Below are positions 23,501 through 32,138 of a DNA stretch of 64,000 nt, piece after piece (positions within the stretch are counted from its first letter, which is position 1; each line of letters begins with the position of its first letter). The translations under genes were made by a program, and so were the position numbers. This DNA is from Anas platyrhynchos (lineage: Eukaryota; Chordata; Aves; Anseriformes; Anatidae). Location: positions 18,436,501 through 18,500,500 of the forward strand of contig NC_092597.1 of the NCBI RefSeq assembly GCF_047663525.1, read 5' to 3'. Below the pieces are notes generated by a model. That model saw only the letters and a list, made by a program, of their open reading frames with translations. It made no database searches and had not been told where the DNA came from.

Positions 23501-26500
23501 AGGATGCTCCAGGTCGCTCCCAGTGTTTTTATCTACATGGCTTCTGGTCTCATTTGCTACTGAAAAGGAAATGCAAAAGTCTGCGCTCAGGCCTCGGCAC
23601 ATTAAAGTAGTGGCAAAATGCCTAGCAGTTTAAAAGCTTGATCCAACAAATTTGGCTTAAAATATAATTTTTAGTTCCGTCTTTAATTCATATTCAACTT
23701 TTGGTTTGTTGATTACAGATAATAAAATATTCATTAATTTGTCCTGCAAAAGCTTTTAATTTCTATTCTAATAGAGAACAAACCATAATGCCATTAAAGT
23801 GAGAGTCTGCTTTGCCCCATCCATGTGGCATAGGGGTACTGGTCCAGGTCATTCCAGAAATTAAATATGCCACCAGCTATCAGGCATGAAGGTAAAGTTT
23901 GTCACTAAAATAAAAACTCCCTGGCCATTTCCATTTATTGAGGAGCATCTCTGAGACCTTTAAGTTAGTTTTGAGCCTGACTCCTTGCTGTATGAAGGGA
24001 GATCAGCTGATCAGGATCAAGACTTTGCCTCTTTCTCTTGCAGATCTCTACGAACACAAATTCATCAACTGCAGGCTCATAAACAGCACATTCCTGAAGG
24101 AGAAGGAAGGCTGCCACATGGACTTCGAGGAAGACAATGATTTCCTGATCTACCTGGTCAGCTTCCTGGGCAGCCTGTCCGTGCTGCCGGGTAACATCAT
24201 CTCTGCATTGCTCATGGACAAAATAGGGAGGATAAAGATGATCGGTGAGTGGTCTGTAGGGGTCTGTGCTGAAGCAGGACCACCTGGTGCTGTGCAGTTG
24301 GTGCTGGTTTCTGCAACGTTCTGTATAAATAAATAACACGTTTTGCTTGTAGTGATGAAAAATCACAACAATTACTTGCTGTGGCTGTTTGACAGCCTAG
24401 GAGATCCATCTTTGAGGTTTCTGATCTTCAAATTATTTTAAAAAGAGCTTCAGGAAACATATGGTAGATTAATTGCCCATGTCACATCCAAGCAAGTTGC
24501 CACCCTTTAGACATACGGGACTAAGTTATCACCTTATCAACTTCTGATTACTTTGGGAATTTCTAGTGTTGCTTGCTCCAGGGTTCAGACCTTGCTCTCT
24601 TGCCAGGTGCTGTGGAGTCATGCCTCAAGGGACAGACAAGTGAGCTTAGTAAAATCAGGGATGAGACACTCTCTTGAGTGTCTCACCTGTTTCTTCTGGG
24701 AACAGACAGAAGTTTAGTTAGCTGAGCTTCGCTGTCAGACAGGTAAAGGTTAGGAAGATGATCTCATCAGTGTGTCAAGAATTTACACCAGGAGGGCACA
24801 ATGAGCCTTCACATAGTGAATTTGGAAAAGACCCAAACAAACCAGTGGGTCTGTGGGAAATAAATTAAATAAAGCTGAATGAGAATCAGGTTGTCCACCC
24901 TGCAGACATGTCAGCATTTCAGCATTTTCATCTGGAATTGAGATGACAGCTGGAAACCTAAATGCTTATTTCTTCTGCAGAATGAAAAGTACAGGACAAA
25001 AATTGGTAACGACATGCTGAAACGTTTCACTATGGAATTTCCAATTGAAACAGCCTTCTGGCATCCCACCCGTATCACTCTGCTGAACATATTATTTCTG
25101 GTCAGCTTAACGTGAAAACTGAATTTCTCTTTTGTGTTATGTGCCTCACTGGGACTTCAGTTCAGTTTTATCGTGTTCCACTAAACCCTCTCCTGTGCTG
25201 AATGTCAGATCTGGGGCACACACGGTGTCCCTGATGCTGCACTGTACCTCTGCAGTAGAGGAAATATCTGCACTGCACAGAGGGGGATGTGGTTTGGCTG
25301 TGGAGAAGAAGTGGGCAGGGGTCCTGCATGGTAGCTTTCCATAAGTAGAACATCACAGTGGCAAAATATAACTAAATATACAAAATGAAGCATTTTAGTT
25401 CCAGTTCATCATCCGAATCATTTTGGTTGGTGTCAAACTGATTTTAAAAACCTCAAACAAATAAAAAAAAAAATCTTTGGTTTCCTGGTGGTAAATGGAG
25501 ATATTTCAGCAGCAACAGAACTTTCCAGTGAAAGAGACTTTGATTTTGCAAAATTGCTTCTTTCAGGTGAAAATTCCCAACTGGGAAAGAAGGCTGTGAT
25601 GTAGCCATTAATATTCCTGAATCTGAACTGTGGCTAACTGAGCATGAATGCTCTCACTTTCTCCCTCAGTGGCGTTCAAAAAATTATAGCTCCTGTGCAA
25701 ATGTGCCATGAAATCTAATGATGTTCTTATAATTAAAAGAGACCTCAAGTGCTTCTTACAATCGGCTGTAAATTATCTTAATTGAGTCTAGAAATGTGTC
25801 AAGTGATTTCAATAAGATGTGAATTGCTCTAGCTCTTCACTCAAAACTCAAGTTGAAAAACCTTCATGATTCTTCCTCCTCGTTGGCTTTCATGTTTACT
25901 TGCCTCTACTCTTCCTGGGTCCATCTGGAAGTCTGAGATGCTGGAAATCTGCCTGGAAAAGCCTGTCTTCAACCTCTCCGTAGAGCAGGAATATCAGCAT
26001 GATCAGATGGTTATTGAGAACATTTTCAGGCTGGTTTCCAGCATCACACAGTGACAGATAGGCAGCATCACAGTATTTTTGGATTTTTGCAGATTTCATT
26101 CATTTCGGGGTAAAGCGTTGTCACTTAGAAGCCATCTTTATCAACACTGTGGCAGCTCGGCCACGGATGAGGGAAACCGGTGCCAACATTTTTCTCCTGG
26201 TTCCCCCCGCAGGTGGCTCGATGTTGATCTCTGCAGTGTGCTGCTTCTTCCTCTTTTTTGGCAACAGCGAGTCAGCGATGATCGGCTGGCAGTGCCTCTT
26301 CTGCGGGGCCAGCATTGCCGCCTGGAACGCCCTGGATGTGATCACCGTGGAGCTCTACCCTACGGATAAGAGGTGCTCAGAGTCTTTTTCCTTCCCACTC
26401 TTGGCCCTCTGACTCTGTCCTCTCTTTCCCTGATGGAAAAGACCAATGCTCACTCTAGATACATTGATGGGGGAATTGTATTTTATTTATTTTAATAAAT

Positions 26501-27508
26501 AAAATAAAGCAGACCTCAACAGCCTGGTAGTCCTGAGGCTATACTGGATCAGCATAGCCATTTGCAAGCATAATTCTGCTTGCACCATGGCTTGTACTCA
26601 GGGAGTTGTGGGGGTGGTATGGAGATTATAGGCAGATAAATTATGGAGAGTACATCATTTCTGTGTATGTGCATGAGGTCTGGCCCTTCAGACTGTGTCC
26701 TCCAGCCTCTCTTCTTAGCTTATCACCATGACAGCCTTTCCCTTCACAACAAAGACGCAACCACGTGCACAGAATGATGTGGGAGATGAGGTAGCATTGG
26801 AAACTTTGGGGGAATAAGCTACAGATGACATCTTTCCTGCCAGCATCATTATAAACCTTTTTTTTTTTGCCTTTTCCAAGCTCTTGGGGAGAGAAGTGAA
26901 GGGGAAAGACTGCTATGAAGACAGCATGCTTTGAGCTTCTGGGTGAAGCAGGGTTAGGAGGAGAGACCTGGCCATTGCTCTGGTGGCAGCCCACCCCAGC
27001 CAGTGCTTGGAAGGGCTTTAAGAAGTTCTAGAGCAGGTTGGGTCCTGCTTTCCTTGGGAAGGGCAAAGGCTGTCAGAGTGGGCAGCTCGAGAGCTAGGGA
27101 AAAGTTAAAATGAAGAGAAACGAGTACACACAGACATTTTCCTCATACACACAGACATGCAAAACAGTGATATCTATTTATTTACTATCTATTCTGGCTG
27201 GCTTACTTGCTGGGAGCGTAGCCTAGGAAACATAAGAGCATTCACAAATAATCCATCCAGATCTTCTGTAGTTATGCCAAGATCATCCCTCCTAACCATT
27301 GCTTTCTGTTTCTCTTCCCCACAGGGCAACAGCCTTTGGCATCCTCAATGGGCTTTGCAAGTTTGGTGCCATCCTGGGGAACTCGATCTTTGCCTCCTTT
27401 GTAGGGATAACCAAGGTGGTTCCCATCCTCCTGGCTTCCTCTGCTCTGGTTGGAGGTGGCCTGCTCGCTTTGCGCCTGCCAGAGACTCGAGACCAGGTCC
27501 TGATGTGA
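788..27508 (+). CDS. SV2B: SV2B, synaptic vesicle glycoprotein 2B: complete spliced CDS in 12 exons (705 aa)
   Basis: Joining 788-1304, 12673-12853, 13379-13530, 15537-15670, 16316-16405, 18541-18651, 19756-19844, 20609-20773, 22971-23104, 24044-24244, 26213-26372 and 27325-27508 gives 2118 nt, 705 codons plus TGA, with no internal stop and every junction GT/AG. SV2 proteins are 12-TM major facilitator relatives in synaptic and secretory vesicle membranes that modulate calcium-triggered exocytosis and bind synaptotagmin. Visible parts are an acidic cytoplasmic N-terminus (1-130), TM1 about 131-156, an MFS motif-A-like stretch at 189-198 (GGLADKLGRK), a cytoplasmic loop about 320-410, TM7 about 411-434, a large luminal loop about 440-556 with sequons N463, N513 and N538, an MFS-like MDKIGR at 582-587, and C-terminus RDQVLM. 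The SV2B assignment over SV2A/C rests on EGEYQGIPHPDD, EFIEIQSSTGTWYQRWLVR, GCHMDFEEDNDFLIYLV and the last exon. Human SV2B is 683 aa as I recall it; the excess is mostly N-terminal. Confidence 0.97.
2531..2565. repeat. C-run followed by T-run
   Basis: About 11 C directly followed by about 24 T in intron 1. Confidence 0.9.
4465..4500. repeat. A18 followed by (GA)n
   Basis: A run at 4465-4482, then GA dinucleotides to about 4498. It may be the tail of an old insertion but no element is recognisable upstream. Confidence 0.9.
4929..4960. repeat. A-rich simple repeat
   Basis: Imperfect GAAAAAA units in intron 1. Confidence 0.8.
5493..5638 (+). mobile_element. MIR-like SINE remnant
   Basis: The order of motifs matches the MIR consensus in sense orientation: TTATCATCATTTCACAG, AGTAAACTGAGAC, GCCCTTTGCCCGTGACTGCA, then a degenerate tail (CAGGCACACAGCTCC, CATGGTATAG). 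MIR has the equivalents CCCCATTTTACAG, GGAAACTGAGGC and ACTTGCCCAAGGTCAC. Diverged, as expected of an ancient amniote CORE-SINE. Called by eye. Confidence 0.6.
5921..5957. repeat. (CTT)n followed by T20
   Basis: CTT triplets to 5936, then a T run at 5938-5957. Confidence 0.9.
8138..8169. repeat. Recent 16-bp tandem duplication
   Basis: Unit AACTAGTATGAGTAGC at 8138-8153 is repeated at 8154-8169 with one mismatch (final AAC in place of AGC). Confidence 0.85.
9678..9767. repeat. A-rich, CAA-type and T13 simple-sequence cluster
   Basis: A-rich at 9678-9695, AGCAACAACAGCAACAATAA at 9699-9720, an AT-rich stretch at 9728-9746, and T13 at 9755-9767. Confidence 0.8.
9990..10005. repeat. T16 homopolymer
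   Basis: Uninterrupted T run in intron 1. Confidence 0.9.
12673..12853 (+). CDS. SV2B: SV2B coding exon 2: TM2-TM3 and MFS motif A
   Basis: Acceptor is a pyrimidine run ending CTTCTAG|GC. It encodes residues 173-232 plus two bases of Gly233. TM2 (LIVYLGMMVGAVML) is followed by the cytoplasmic MFS signature GGLADKLGRKK at 189-199, TM3 and the start of TM4 (GYGFFLFCRLISGL). The donor CTCGG|GTGGGT is set by continuity into exon 3 (Leu-Gly-Ile-Gly-Gly). A second GT four bases downstream (12858) would shift the frame. 181 bp. Confidence 0.95.
12854..13378 (+). other. SV2B: SV2B intron 2 (525 bp)
   Basis: Short intron with no repeat or RNA gene recognised. It ends in a good pyrimidine tract (GCTGTTTTTTCTCCTCAG). 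Confidence 0.9.
13379..13530 (+). CDS. SV2B: SV2B coding exon 3: TM4-TM5
   Basis: Acceptor TTTTTTCTCCTCAG|TATC. It encodes residues 233-283 plus one base of Gly284. It contains the SV2 signature PIVFAYFSEFLSREKRGEHL (239-258) and the Trp-rich TM5 (SWLCMFWMIGGIFASAMAW). Human SV2B, from memory, has Gly-Ile where this protein has Cys-Met at 262-263; SV2A and SV2C share the Cys-Met form. The donor TACG|GTAACT is phase 1. 152 bp. Confidence 0.95.
14503..14523. repeat. T12 followed by A9
   Basis: Self-complementary homopolymer pair in intron 3. Confidence 0.85.
14718..14832. repeat. Cluster of A and T runs
   Basis: A11 at 14718-14728, A14 at 14779-14792 and several T runs at 14806-14832 in intron 3. 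Confidence 0.8.
15537..15670 (+). CDS. SV2B: SV2B coding exon 4: luminal loop and TM6
   Basis: Acceptor TGCTGTTTCCAG|GCTGG. It encodes residues 284-328: GWGFSMGTKYHFHSWRVF, then TM6 (VLVCSLPCIASLVALKF), then PESPRFLLE, the sugar-transporter-like PESPR motif that starts the central cytoplasmic loop. The donor GAG|GTAAGA is phase 0. 134 bp. Confidence 0.96.
15671..16315 (+). other. SV2B: SV2B intron 4 (645 bp)
   Basis: Contains a weak MIR-like remnant at about 15955-16105. Nothing else recognised. Confidence 0.9.
15955..16105 (+). mobile_element. Possible MIR-like remnant, tail part
   Basis: TCACAAAGTCTGGGCATGTA, ACTAGTAAATGCTGG and AGAGCCCAGGTCTCCT resemble the MIR 3' half (GGTCACACAGCTAGTAAGTG and AACCCAGGTCTCCT). 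It is interrupted and weak. Confidence 0.4.
16316..16405 (+). CDS. SV2B: SV2B coding exon 5: central cytoplasmic loop, first part
   Basis: Acceptor CCTTGATGTTTCCAG|ATG. It encodes residues 329-358: MGKHDEAWMILK, VHDTNMRAKG, then PERVFT. This loop is strongly conserved across SV2 paralogues. Phase 0 on both sides (90 bp), so skipping the exon would keep the frame while deleting 30 residues. The donor is ACG|GTGAGT. Confidence 0.96.
16406..18540 (+). other. SV2B: SV2B intron 5 (2,135 bp)
   Basis: No repeat or RNA gene recognised. It ends in a CT-rich tract (TTTTTCTCTCTCTCTCTTAG) giving a strong acceptor. Confidence 0.9.
18541..18651 (+). CDS. SV2B: SV2B coding exon 6: central cytoplasmic loop, second part
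   Basis: Acceptor is a long CT-rich run ending CTCTCTTAG|GTT. It encodes residues 359-395: VSYIKTPKQVDEFIEIQSS, then TGTWYQRWLVR. The text is closer to SV2B than to SV2A (which has THIKTIHQEDE) or SV2C. Phase 0 on both sides, 111 bp. The donor CAG|GTAAAG is moderate. Confidence 0.96.
18652..19755 (+). other. SV2B: SV2B intron 6 (1,104 bp)
   Basis: Unremarkable unique-looking sequence. The open frames at 19217-19503 on both strands have no recognisable protein text. Confidence 0.9.
19756..19844 (+). CDS. SV2B: SV2B coding exon 7: entry into TM7
   Basis: Acceptor TTATGGATTTGTAG|GTC has a weak pyrimidine tract. It encodes residues 396-424 plus two bases of Ser425: VWDNVLYCLTAQYRMNT, then TM7 (LILAVVWFTMAL). 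Human SV2B has a slightly different text (CVMGPYRMNT) at 403-412. The donor AAG|GTAAGG is phase 2. 89 bp. Confidence 0.94.
19845..20608 (+). other. SV2B: SV2B intron 7 (764 bp)
   Basis: Contains an imperfect (AAAC)n tract at 20107-20138. Nothing else recognised. Confidence 0.9.
20107..20138. repeat. (AAAC)n-like repeat
   Basis: Imperfect AAAAC units in intron 7. Confidence 0.8.
20609..20773 (+). CDS. SV2B: SV2B coding exon 8: TM7 end and start of luminal domain 4
   Basis: Acceptor TTTCCTTTAG|TTAC. It encodes residues 425-479 plus two bases of Lys480. SYYGLIVWFPDMIRYFQEEE marks the end of TM7 and the luminal loop start. The segment about 443-458 (ESRVKIFDEEEVSH) is the least conserved part of the loop. 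The first luminal sequon is N463-F-T within FTFNFTLENQIH. The donor AA|GTAAGT is phase 2. 165 bp. Confidence 0.95.
22692..22718. repeat. T-rich tract
   Basis: T13, AAA, T9 in intron 8. Confidence 0.85.
22761..22780. repeat. 10-bp tandem duplication
   Basis: GAGCCATCTC occurs twice without spacer. Confidence 0.85.
22971..23104 (+). CDS. SV2B: SV2B coding exon 9: luminal domain 4 pentapeptide-like core
   Basis: Acceptor CTTCCTGCCCCCCAG|ATT. It encodes residues 480-524 plus one base of Asp525. Phe or an equivalent recurs about every five residues (F486, F491, F496, F501, then F511 and F521), the pattern of the SV2 quadrilateral beta-helix. It carries sequon N513-C-T. In SV2 proteins this luminal domain is known as the binding site of botulinum neurotoxin A. 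The donor ACTG|GTAATG is phase 1. 134 bp. Confidence 0.95.
23105..24043 (+). other. SV2B: SV2B intron 9 (939 bp)
   Basis: An A14 run at 23386-23399 is the only simple repeat of note. No gene-like content. Confidence 0.9.
23386..23399. repeat. A14 homopolymer
   Basis: Uninterrupted A run in intron 9. Confidence 0.9.
24044..24244 (+). CDS. SV2B: SV2B coding exon 10: end of luminal domain 4 and TM8
   Basis: Acceptor CTCTTTCTCTTGCAG|ATC. It encodes residues 525-591 plus one base of Gly592. DLYEHKFINCRLINSTF completes the five-residue repeats and carries the third sequon, N538-S-T. KEGCHMDFEEDND leads to TM8 (FLIYLVSFLGSLSVLPGNII), then SALLMDKIGR, the second-half MFS cytoplasmic motif. The donor ATCG|GTGAGT is phase 1. 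201 bp. Confidence 0.96.
24245..26212 (+). other. SV2B: SV2B intron 10 (1,968 bp)
   Basis: No repeat, RNA gene or extra exon recognised. An open frame runs in phase from 26149 into exon 11, but the protein match begins only at the acceptor (26213). Confidence 0.9.
26213..26372 (+). CDS. SV2B: SV2B coding exon 11: TM9-TM10
   Basis: Acceptor TCCTGGTTCCCCCCGCAG|GTG. It encodes residues 592-644 plus two bases of Arg645: GGSMLISAVCCFFLFFGNSE (TM9), MIGWQCLFCGASIAAWNALD (TM10), then VITVELYPTDKR. The donor AAGAG|GTGCTC keeps only GTG of the usual GTRAGT, the weakest in the gene. Reading through adds 12 codons and then a TGA at 26410-26412. 160 bp. Confidence 0.95.
26373..27324 (+). other. SV2B: SV2B intron 11 (952 bp)
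   Basis: Starts at the weak GTGCTC donor. An AT palindrome with overlapping AATAAA hexamers lies at 26481-26508, about 110 bp into the intron. The remainder is unremarkable. Confidence 0.9.
26481..26504. repeat. Perfect AT-only inverted repeat containing poly(A)-signal hexamers
   Basis: Arms 26481-26491 (TTTTATTTATT) and 26494-26504 (AATAAATAAAA) are exact reverse complements around a TT spacer. AATAAA occurs at 26494-26499 and again at 26503-26508. Confidence 0.85.
27325..27508 (+). CDS. SV2B: SV2B coding exon 12: TM11-TM12, C-terminus and stop
   Basis: Acceptor TTTCTCTTCCCCACAG|GGC. It encodes residues 645-705. ATAFGILNGLCKFGAILGNS (TM11), SFVGITK, VVPILLASSALVGGGLLALR (TM12), then the short cytoplasmic tail LPETRDQVLM and TGA. 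The tail differs from human SV2B (REQVLM) by one conservative residue. 184 bp including the stop. Confidence 0.97.
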
Positions 27509-29036
27509 GCAACTGAAGCCAGGGGGGTCAGGGGTGGACGTAGAAGAAGAAGAAAAAGGAGCCATGTTTGGAAAAATCAAAATGTCCTTTTCTATACTGT
27601 TTTGTCGATACCTCAAAGAGAGGGAGCAGAGGTGAACGAGCCCAAAGGGATAAAATGAAGCCCCTTAGTATCTGACCCTTTTACAGCCATGATTGGTGCA
27701 TGCAGCTACTTCACACACCCTGCAGAGCTTTGCTGTTTGGGTTTAATCCTGCCTACACTGGGAGCCTATCCTTTCCCTCCCCATCCCCGTGTAGTGACAC
27801 AAGACACGAACAGGGGCTTTGTGTGTGCGTGTGCCTCCGGGGGTGTGAGCAGATCCTGAGCTGAGCTGTGAGAGCCTGCCTGCCTTGCTGAGCACTCCCT
27901 GGCAATTCAAACAAGCTGTGCTTAGACACAAAAGGCATCCAAATGGCAGACAGGTAACAAACCCATCATAGGTCAGATCCAGCAACAGGAACAAGAGCTA
28001 TAAATGTGACCTTAGCTGTCTTGATTTGGGGGTTACAACTTGAAAAAAATGAGAATCCTCGTTTCTGAAGGATTTGAGAGTGGGTGCTCAGCTCTCTTAG
28101 AAGACTCACTATCTCAAAGCCCCTTACTGTCTTCACTTGGGCATAAAGAATCACTAGGCACCTTCTTGGTCTGGGAGAGAAATATATACATAATTTTATA
28201 TCTATAGATGTATTTACACTTACTTGCAAATGTATGTGCATATATTGAAGTGATCAGCTAGTGAAATTTATAATTTTTAATTTCTGCACTATTTAAAAGA
28301 CTTTAAGAGAGGCACTAAAAACTATTCCCACTAATTCAAGTTTATCTGGAGCTATGGCCAACTTAATGACACACCATTCTTTATACCAGACACCAAATAT
28401 ATAAATGCATTGATGACTGGGAGTATAATTTCTATGATGCTAAAGATCTTTTTCCTACAAACTCAGATGGAGGAGAAATTAATATGATGTTGGAGCATTC
28501 CACAAACCAAATGTGTACATATTATCCAGTGTAAATAGAGGACTTTTTGTCTAATACCTAGAGTATGTTAACAGAGAATTTACCAGCATTTTAGCCATAT
28601 TAGTTAAAGAATATGATGCTTCATTTTCTTACATATTTGGGTCTCATCAAAACACTGTAAGCACAGTTACTTATAGCCATTTAACTTGCTACATGGGGAA
28701 TGCACACAGCAAGCTTTCACTGTACAGAACATTAAATTCTCCATTAAGTGGGACAGTTAAGTTTGATATCCTGTAAAGACTCTTTCTGAATTTCATATGC
28801 TCTTTATATTGTACAACTTAAGTTCTGTTGCACCTGAAAGCAAAGTGAGCTGTGTATTTTTGGATATATTTTCTTGGGAAGCAGGAATGAAATGTATACT
28901 GTTAAATAACACACAGAAATACCTAGATAGTGCTAATTAGGCCCATTCAACAAGCTCAGCCATAGACCAGAATTGAGTAGAAATGGGAAATAGCCACATA
29001 ATGCAGGGAATTTGTCTCACCGTGATATTTTCTGAC

Positions 29037-29042
29037 ATTAAA
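29037..29042 (+). terminator. SV2B: Candidate proximal poly(A) signal ATTAAA
   Basis: ATTAAA followed by AGTTATGAGTTATTTTGTAC and long T runs, compatible with a downstream U-rich element. It would give a 3'UTR of about 1.55 kb. Confidence 0.35.
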
Positions 29043-29097
29043 AGTTATGAGTTATTTTGTACTTTTGCTAGTGACCTTTTTACTTTTCATTGGTTCC

Positions 29098-29124
29098 TTT
29101 TTTTTTTTTCTTTTTTTTTTTTTT
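29098..29124. repeat. T-rich tract
   Basis: T12, C, T14, shortly after the candidate proximal poly(A) signal. Confidence 0.9.
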
Positions 29125-32040
29125 AAGAAAATCAAGCAGTGCTAGGCTGAAATCCAGCAGGACTGAAGTCTACCACCTCTGCCTTCAGCTGCACAGAGGC
29201 AGTCACATACACCCACAGCTCACACCGGGGCCAGCCCCGCGCAGCTGTGGCAGTCGGTGTCAGCACCGCTGCAGAGGACAGATGAAAGACACAAAGTGTG
29301 GTGAGATCACAAGAAGCAAATCCTTGCCGATGAGAAAAAAGTGTCTAAACAGCATTACTTTCGTCACTGTGTCAGCTGGGGATAAGCACTTAAAGAGCAG
29401 CTAGGCTACAATGGGCTATTTGGGATTTTTATAGATTTACTCTGAGGTTTATGAAATTGATAAAATCACAAGCGGCTTTAATAGCCCGGCTTATTATGCC
29501 TCATTTCTCATTTTATGGGTAGCTTAGGGCCTTTTTTCTGATTTGTCTTCAAAACAGCAAGGTTCCTTCACTGAGGTAGGAGTGAATGTAATTATGTCCT
29601 TTGGCAGTGGTTCACAGCTTCTGTTGAGAATCACAGCCCAGAATGTGTTTTTTCTCTAAGAATGTCTGATCCCTTTGCATGGTAAAAAGCAGCTAAATAT
29701 GTGTTTCAACACAAAAGATCTCCATGGTCTCTATGTTTCATTCTTTCTGTCGGGTTGTGAATGCCCATTAAGTCATTGTATTTACAGGGAAAAAAAGGTT
29801 TGTTTCATGGCCTGCACTATTCTGTTGTGCTGCTCTGTGGAGCCAGAACTTATCTTTATTTATTCCATGAAGCACTCTCAGTTACATCTATATCCAGTGC
29901 TCTGACAGCAAACCTGATTGTTTGTGTTCTCCATTGACACTGCACAATTACAAAAATGGCATCACTTATTTTGCAAAACTTCACCATTGGTTTCCTTAGA
30001 AAGAAGAAATTGAGGTCTTAAGGTGATGAAAATGGTAAGGTAACATCAGGAAATGTTATCCAATCTTAGGAAACTTTCTTCTTTGCAGAATGGGTCCTTC
30101 ACAGGGTCTGCCTGGTAAACCTCATGACTAAGAGAAGCTGGGGCAAGGTAAAGAGCAATAGGATCTGGCAGTCAGCTTCACCCTGGTTCCCATGCAACTG
30201 TGACACTAAAATGCATGGGTTGGTCACTTCGGAGTTAGGGGACAGTGGGTATGGGGCTTGATGATGTTCCTATCCCTGATATTTGACCAGGGAGTTCATG
30301 AACAGCTACAAAAGTGCAAACACACACTGCAGCTGGTACACCAGGGCCTGGGAAAGGAGGCACAGTTAACAGAGAAGGAAGAAATGAAAAGCTGAGGAGA
30401 AACCACATTAGCTAGCCTCAGACACCTACAAGTCAGCTGTCTGAATTCAAACTAATCACCCAGGGTTCCCATTACTCCCAGTTACACGAAATAGTGAACA
30501 TCTGTGGCCATTCAGTTTTGGTTTGGCTCCGAGTTTCAGGCTGTGCGCTACCAGCTAGGCCGAGGCCAAGCCATGGGGCACCGAAGCACCGTGCATGGGG
30601 AGGTTTCTTGTCGGGCACCTCCTCTGATGGCTCAGCTTTGTTTCTGCTGTAAAATCAGCATTGTGGCTGCACTGCAAGGGCCAGCTTGCCTCCTCCAGCA
30701 GTTCCCCCTGCCTACACTTGCCGCAGTGAAGTCTCCATGTCTTGGAGTTCTGCTATTACTGGATCATCTGCAGAGGAAAAGTGCTGATCACAGCCCAATA
30801 ACAGTCCTCACTGAGCACCATTTCCTCGGATTTGTGAACTTTTCAGCAATGAGGGCACAGAGGACCAAGACAGGGGACTTGCCTTAAATCCCAAAAACCT
30901 CCTGTAGAGGACAGTTGGACCTCTTCACGCATATGTGGCACGCCAGTCCAGCCACTCAACCAGGGACTTTGTGGCTTGGAAGAGATGGGTATAGGGAACC
31001 CAAACCAGCCTGCTGGGTCCTGGTGTCTTCATCCATACAGTGGAGTAATGGGGCCCCTGGAGCAGTTCATTACTGCGTTCCTGAGCACACAGAAACAGGT
31101 ATTTAGAGGAACAGAAAGCACTGTTGCTATTGTACAAGACCAGTGGTATTACAATAAGAGTTCTGCCTCCTTATATTCCTGTTGATTTAATGTACTGTTT
31201 TTCCTGAACGGCAGTTGTGCAGCACTGCTTCTGCTATCACATTTCATTCTGCCACATCCTGCTGGTGGTGGCTGCTGCTTGGGGCTGGGTGGGGTGACCC
31301 CCTGCTCGCCTGTACCATCCTCATCTCCCAGAAATGCTGTGCGATTTATGAACGGCAGCGTATGGATCTTCTGGACTAAGAAAAGGGCCACACTATGAAA
31401 ACCCACATCCAGAGACAGATGTTCTGCACTCTGGGGAGAGGTCCCTCAGCTAATGTCCTTTGGTGACAGGGGAAAGATGCAGTGAGGGACGTTCCTTGAA
31501 CCTGGGAGCTGTCTGGCCCCTGGGCTGGGTTCACATGTCGGCACAGAGCAAAGCTGCACGGAGCTGAGCTTTCTGCACTTCTTAAGGTCTCTTCTAGGTC
31601 CTGCTTTGAGACTTCCAGCAACAGAGTATACTCTGACACTGGTAAGGACATCCTAGGTTCGTTTCTGTCCTTGTTTATGTCCTTTGACTCTCCAAAGGAC
31701 ACTAAAACCTGAGAGTATATTTTTAGGTTTATGTAGATTTGAGCCCCATGCATTGTATTTCCATCAAGTTTCTCCCTTGGTTTCTCACCCTTGTATTAGC
31801 CAATGCTGCTTTTAGGAAGAATCAAGCCTGGGAACTGTGAAGGAAACAAAATGAAGAAATTTTTTTGCTGTATGTAATGCTAGAGCTGTGTAAATGTTCA
31901 CACACTGCAAGTTCCCCTGTAAATAACACCCGGTGTCGTGCATTTAATGAAATGTTTCATTTAGGTGTTCTGTCAGCTCTGTGTGTGAGATAGCCAATTC
32001 CAATCCCTTGGTTCCTTGGTTCCTTTTCTTCATTTAAAAC

Positions 32041-32058
32041 TTTTTTTTTTTTTTTTTT
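32041..32058. repeat. T18 homopolymer
   Basis: Uninterrupted T run in the candidate distal 3'UTR. Confidence 0.9.
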
Positions 32059-32132
32059 AATTTGATCTGTGTCTGGTTGTCACTGGAAATTGCAGCTGTT
32101 CCAACGGACTTTGTTTTTGTTCTCCCTGTCAC

Positions 32133-32138
32133 ATTAAA
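32133..32138 (+). terminator. SV2B: Candidate distal poly(A) signal ATTAAA
   Basis: ATTAAA preceded by T-rich sequence and followed at about 32168-32187 by a GT-rich element. Nearby AATAAA at 32454-32459 is an additional possibility. Confidence 0.4.

Noticed and set aside
23965-24366. 133-codon minus-strand frame over SV2B exon 10
   Set aside because: Antisense shadow of a real exon with no recognisable homology.
26461-26510. Reading the AATAAA cluster in intron 11 as the main SV2B 3' end
   Set aside because: Exon 12 downstream carries the conserved TM11-TM12 and C-terminus in correct phase, so any use of this site can only be an alternative isoform.
788-27508. Assignment as SV2A or SV2C
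   Set aside because: Diagnostic text (GIPHPDD, KTPKQVDEFIEIQSSTGTWY, GCHMDFEEDNDFLIYL, NGLCKFGAILGNSIFASF) fits SV2B. The paralogue-like N-terminus alone does not outweigh it.
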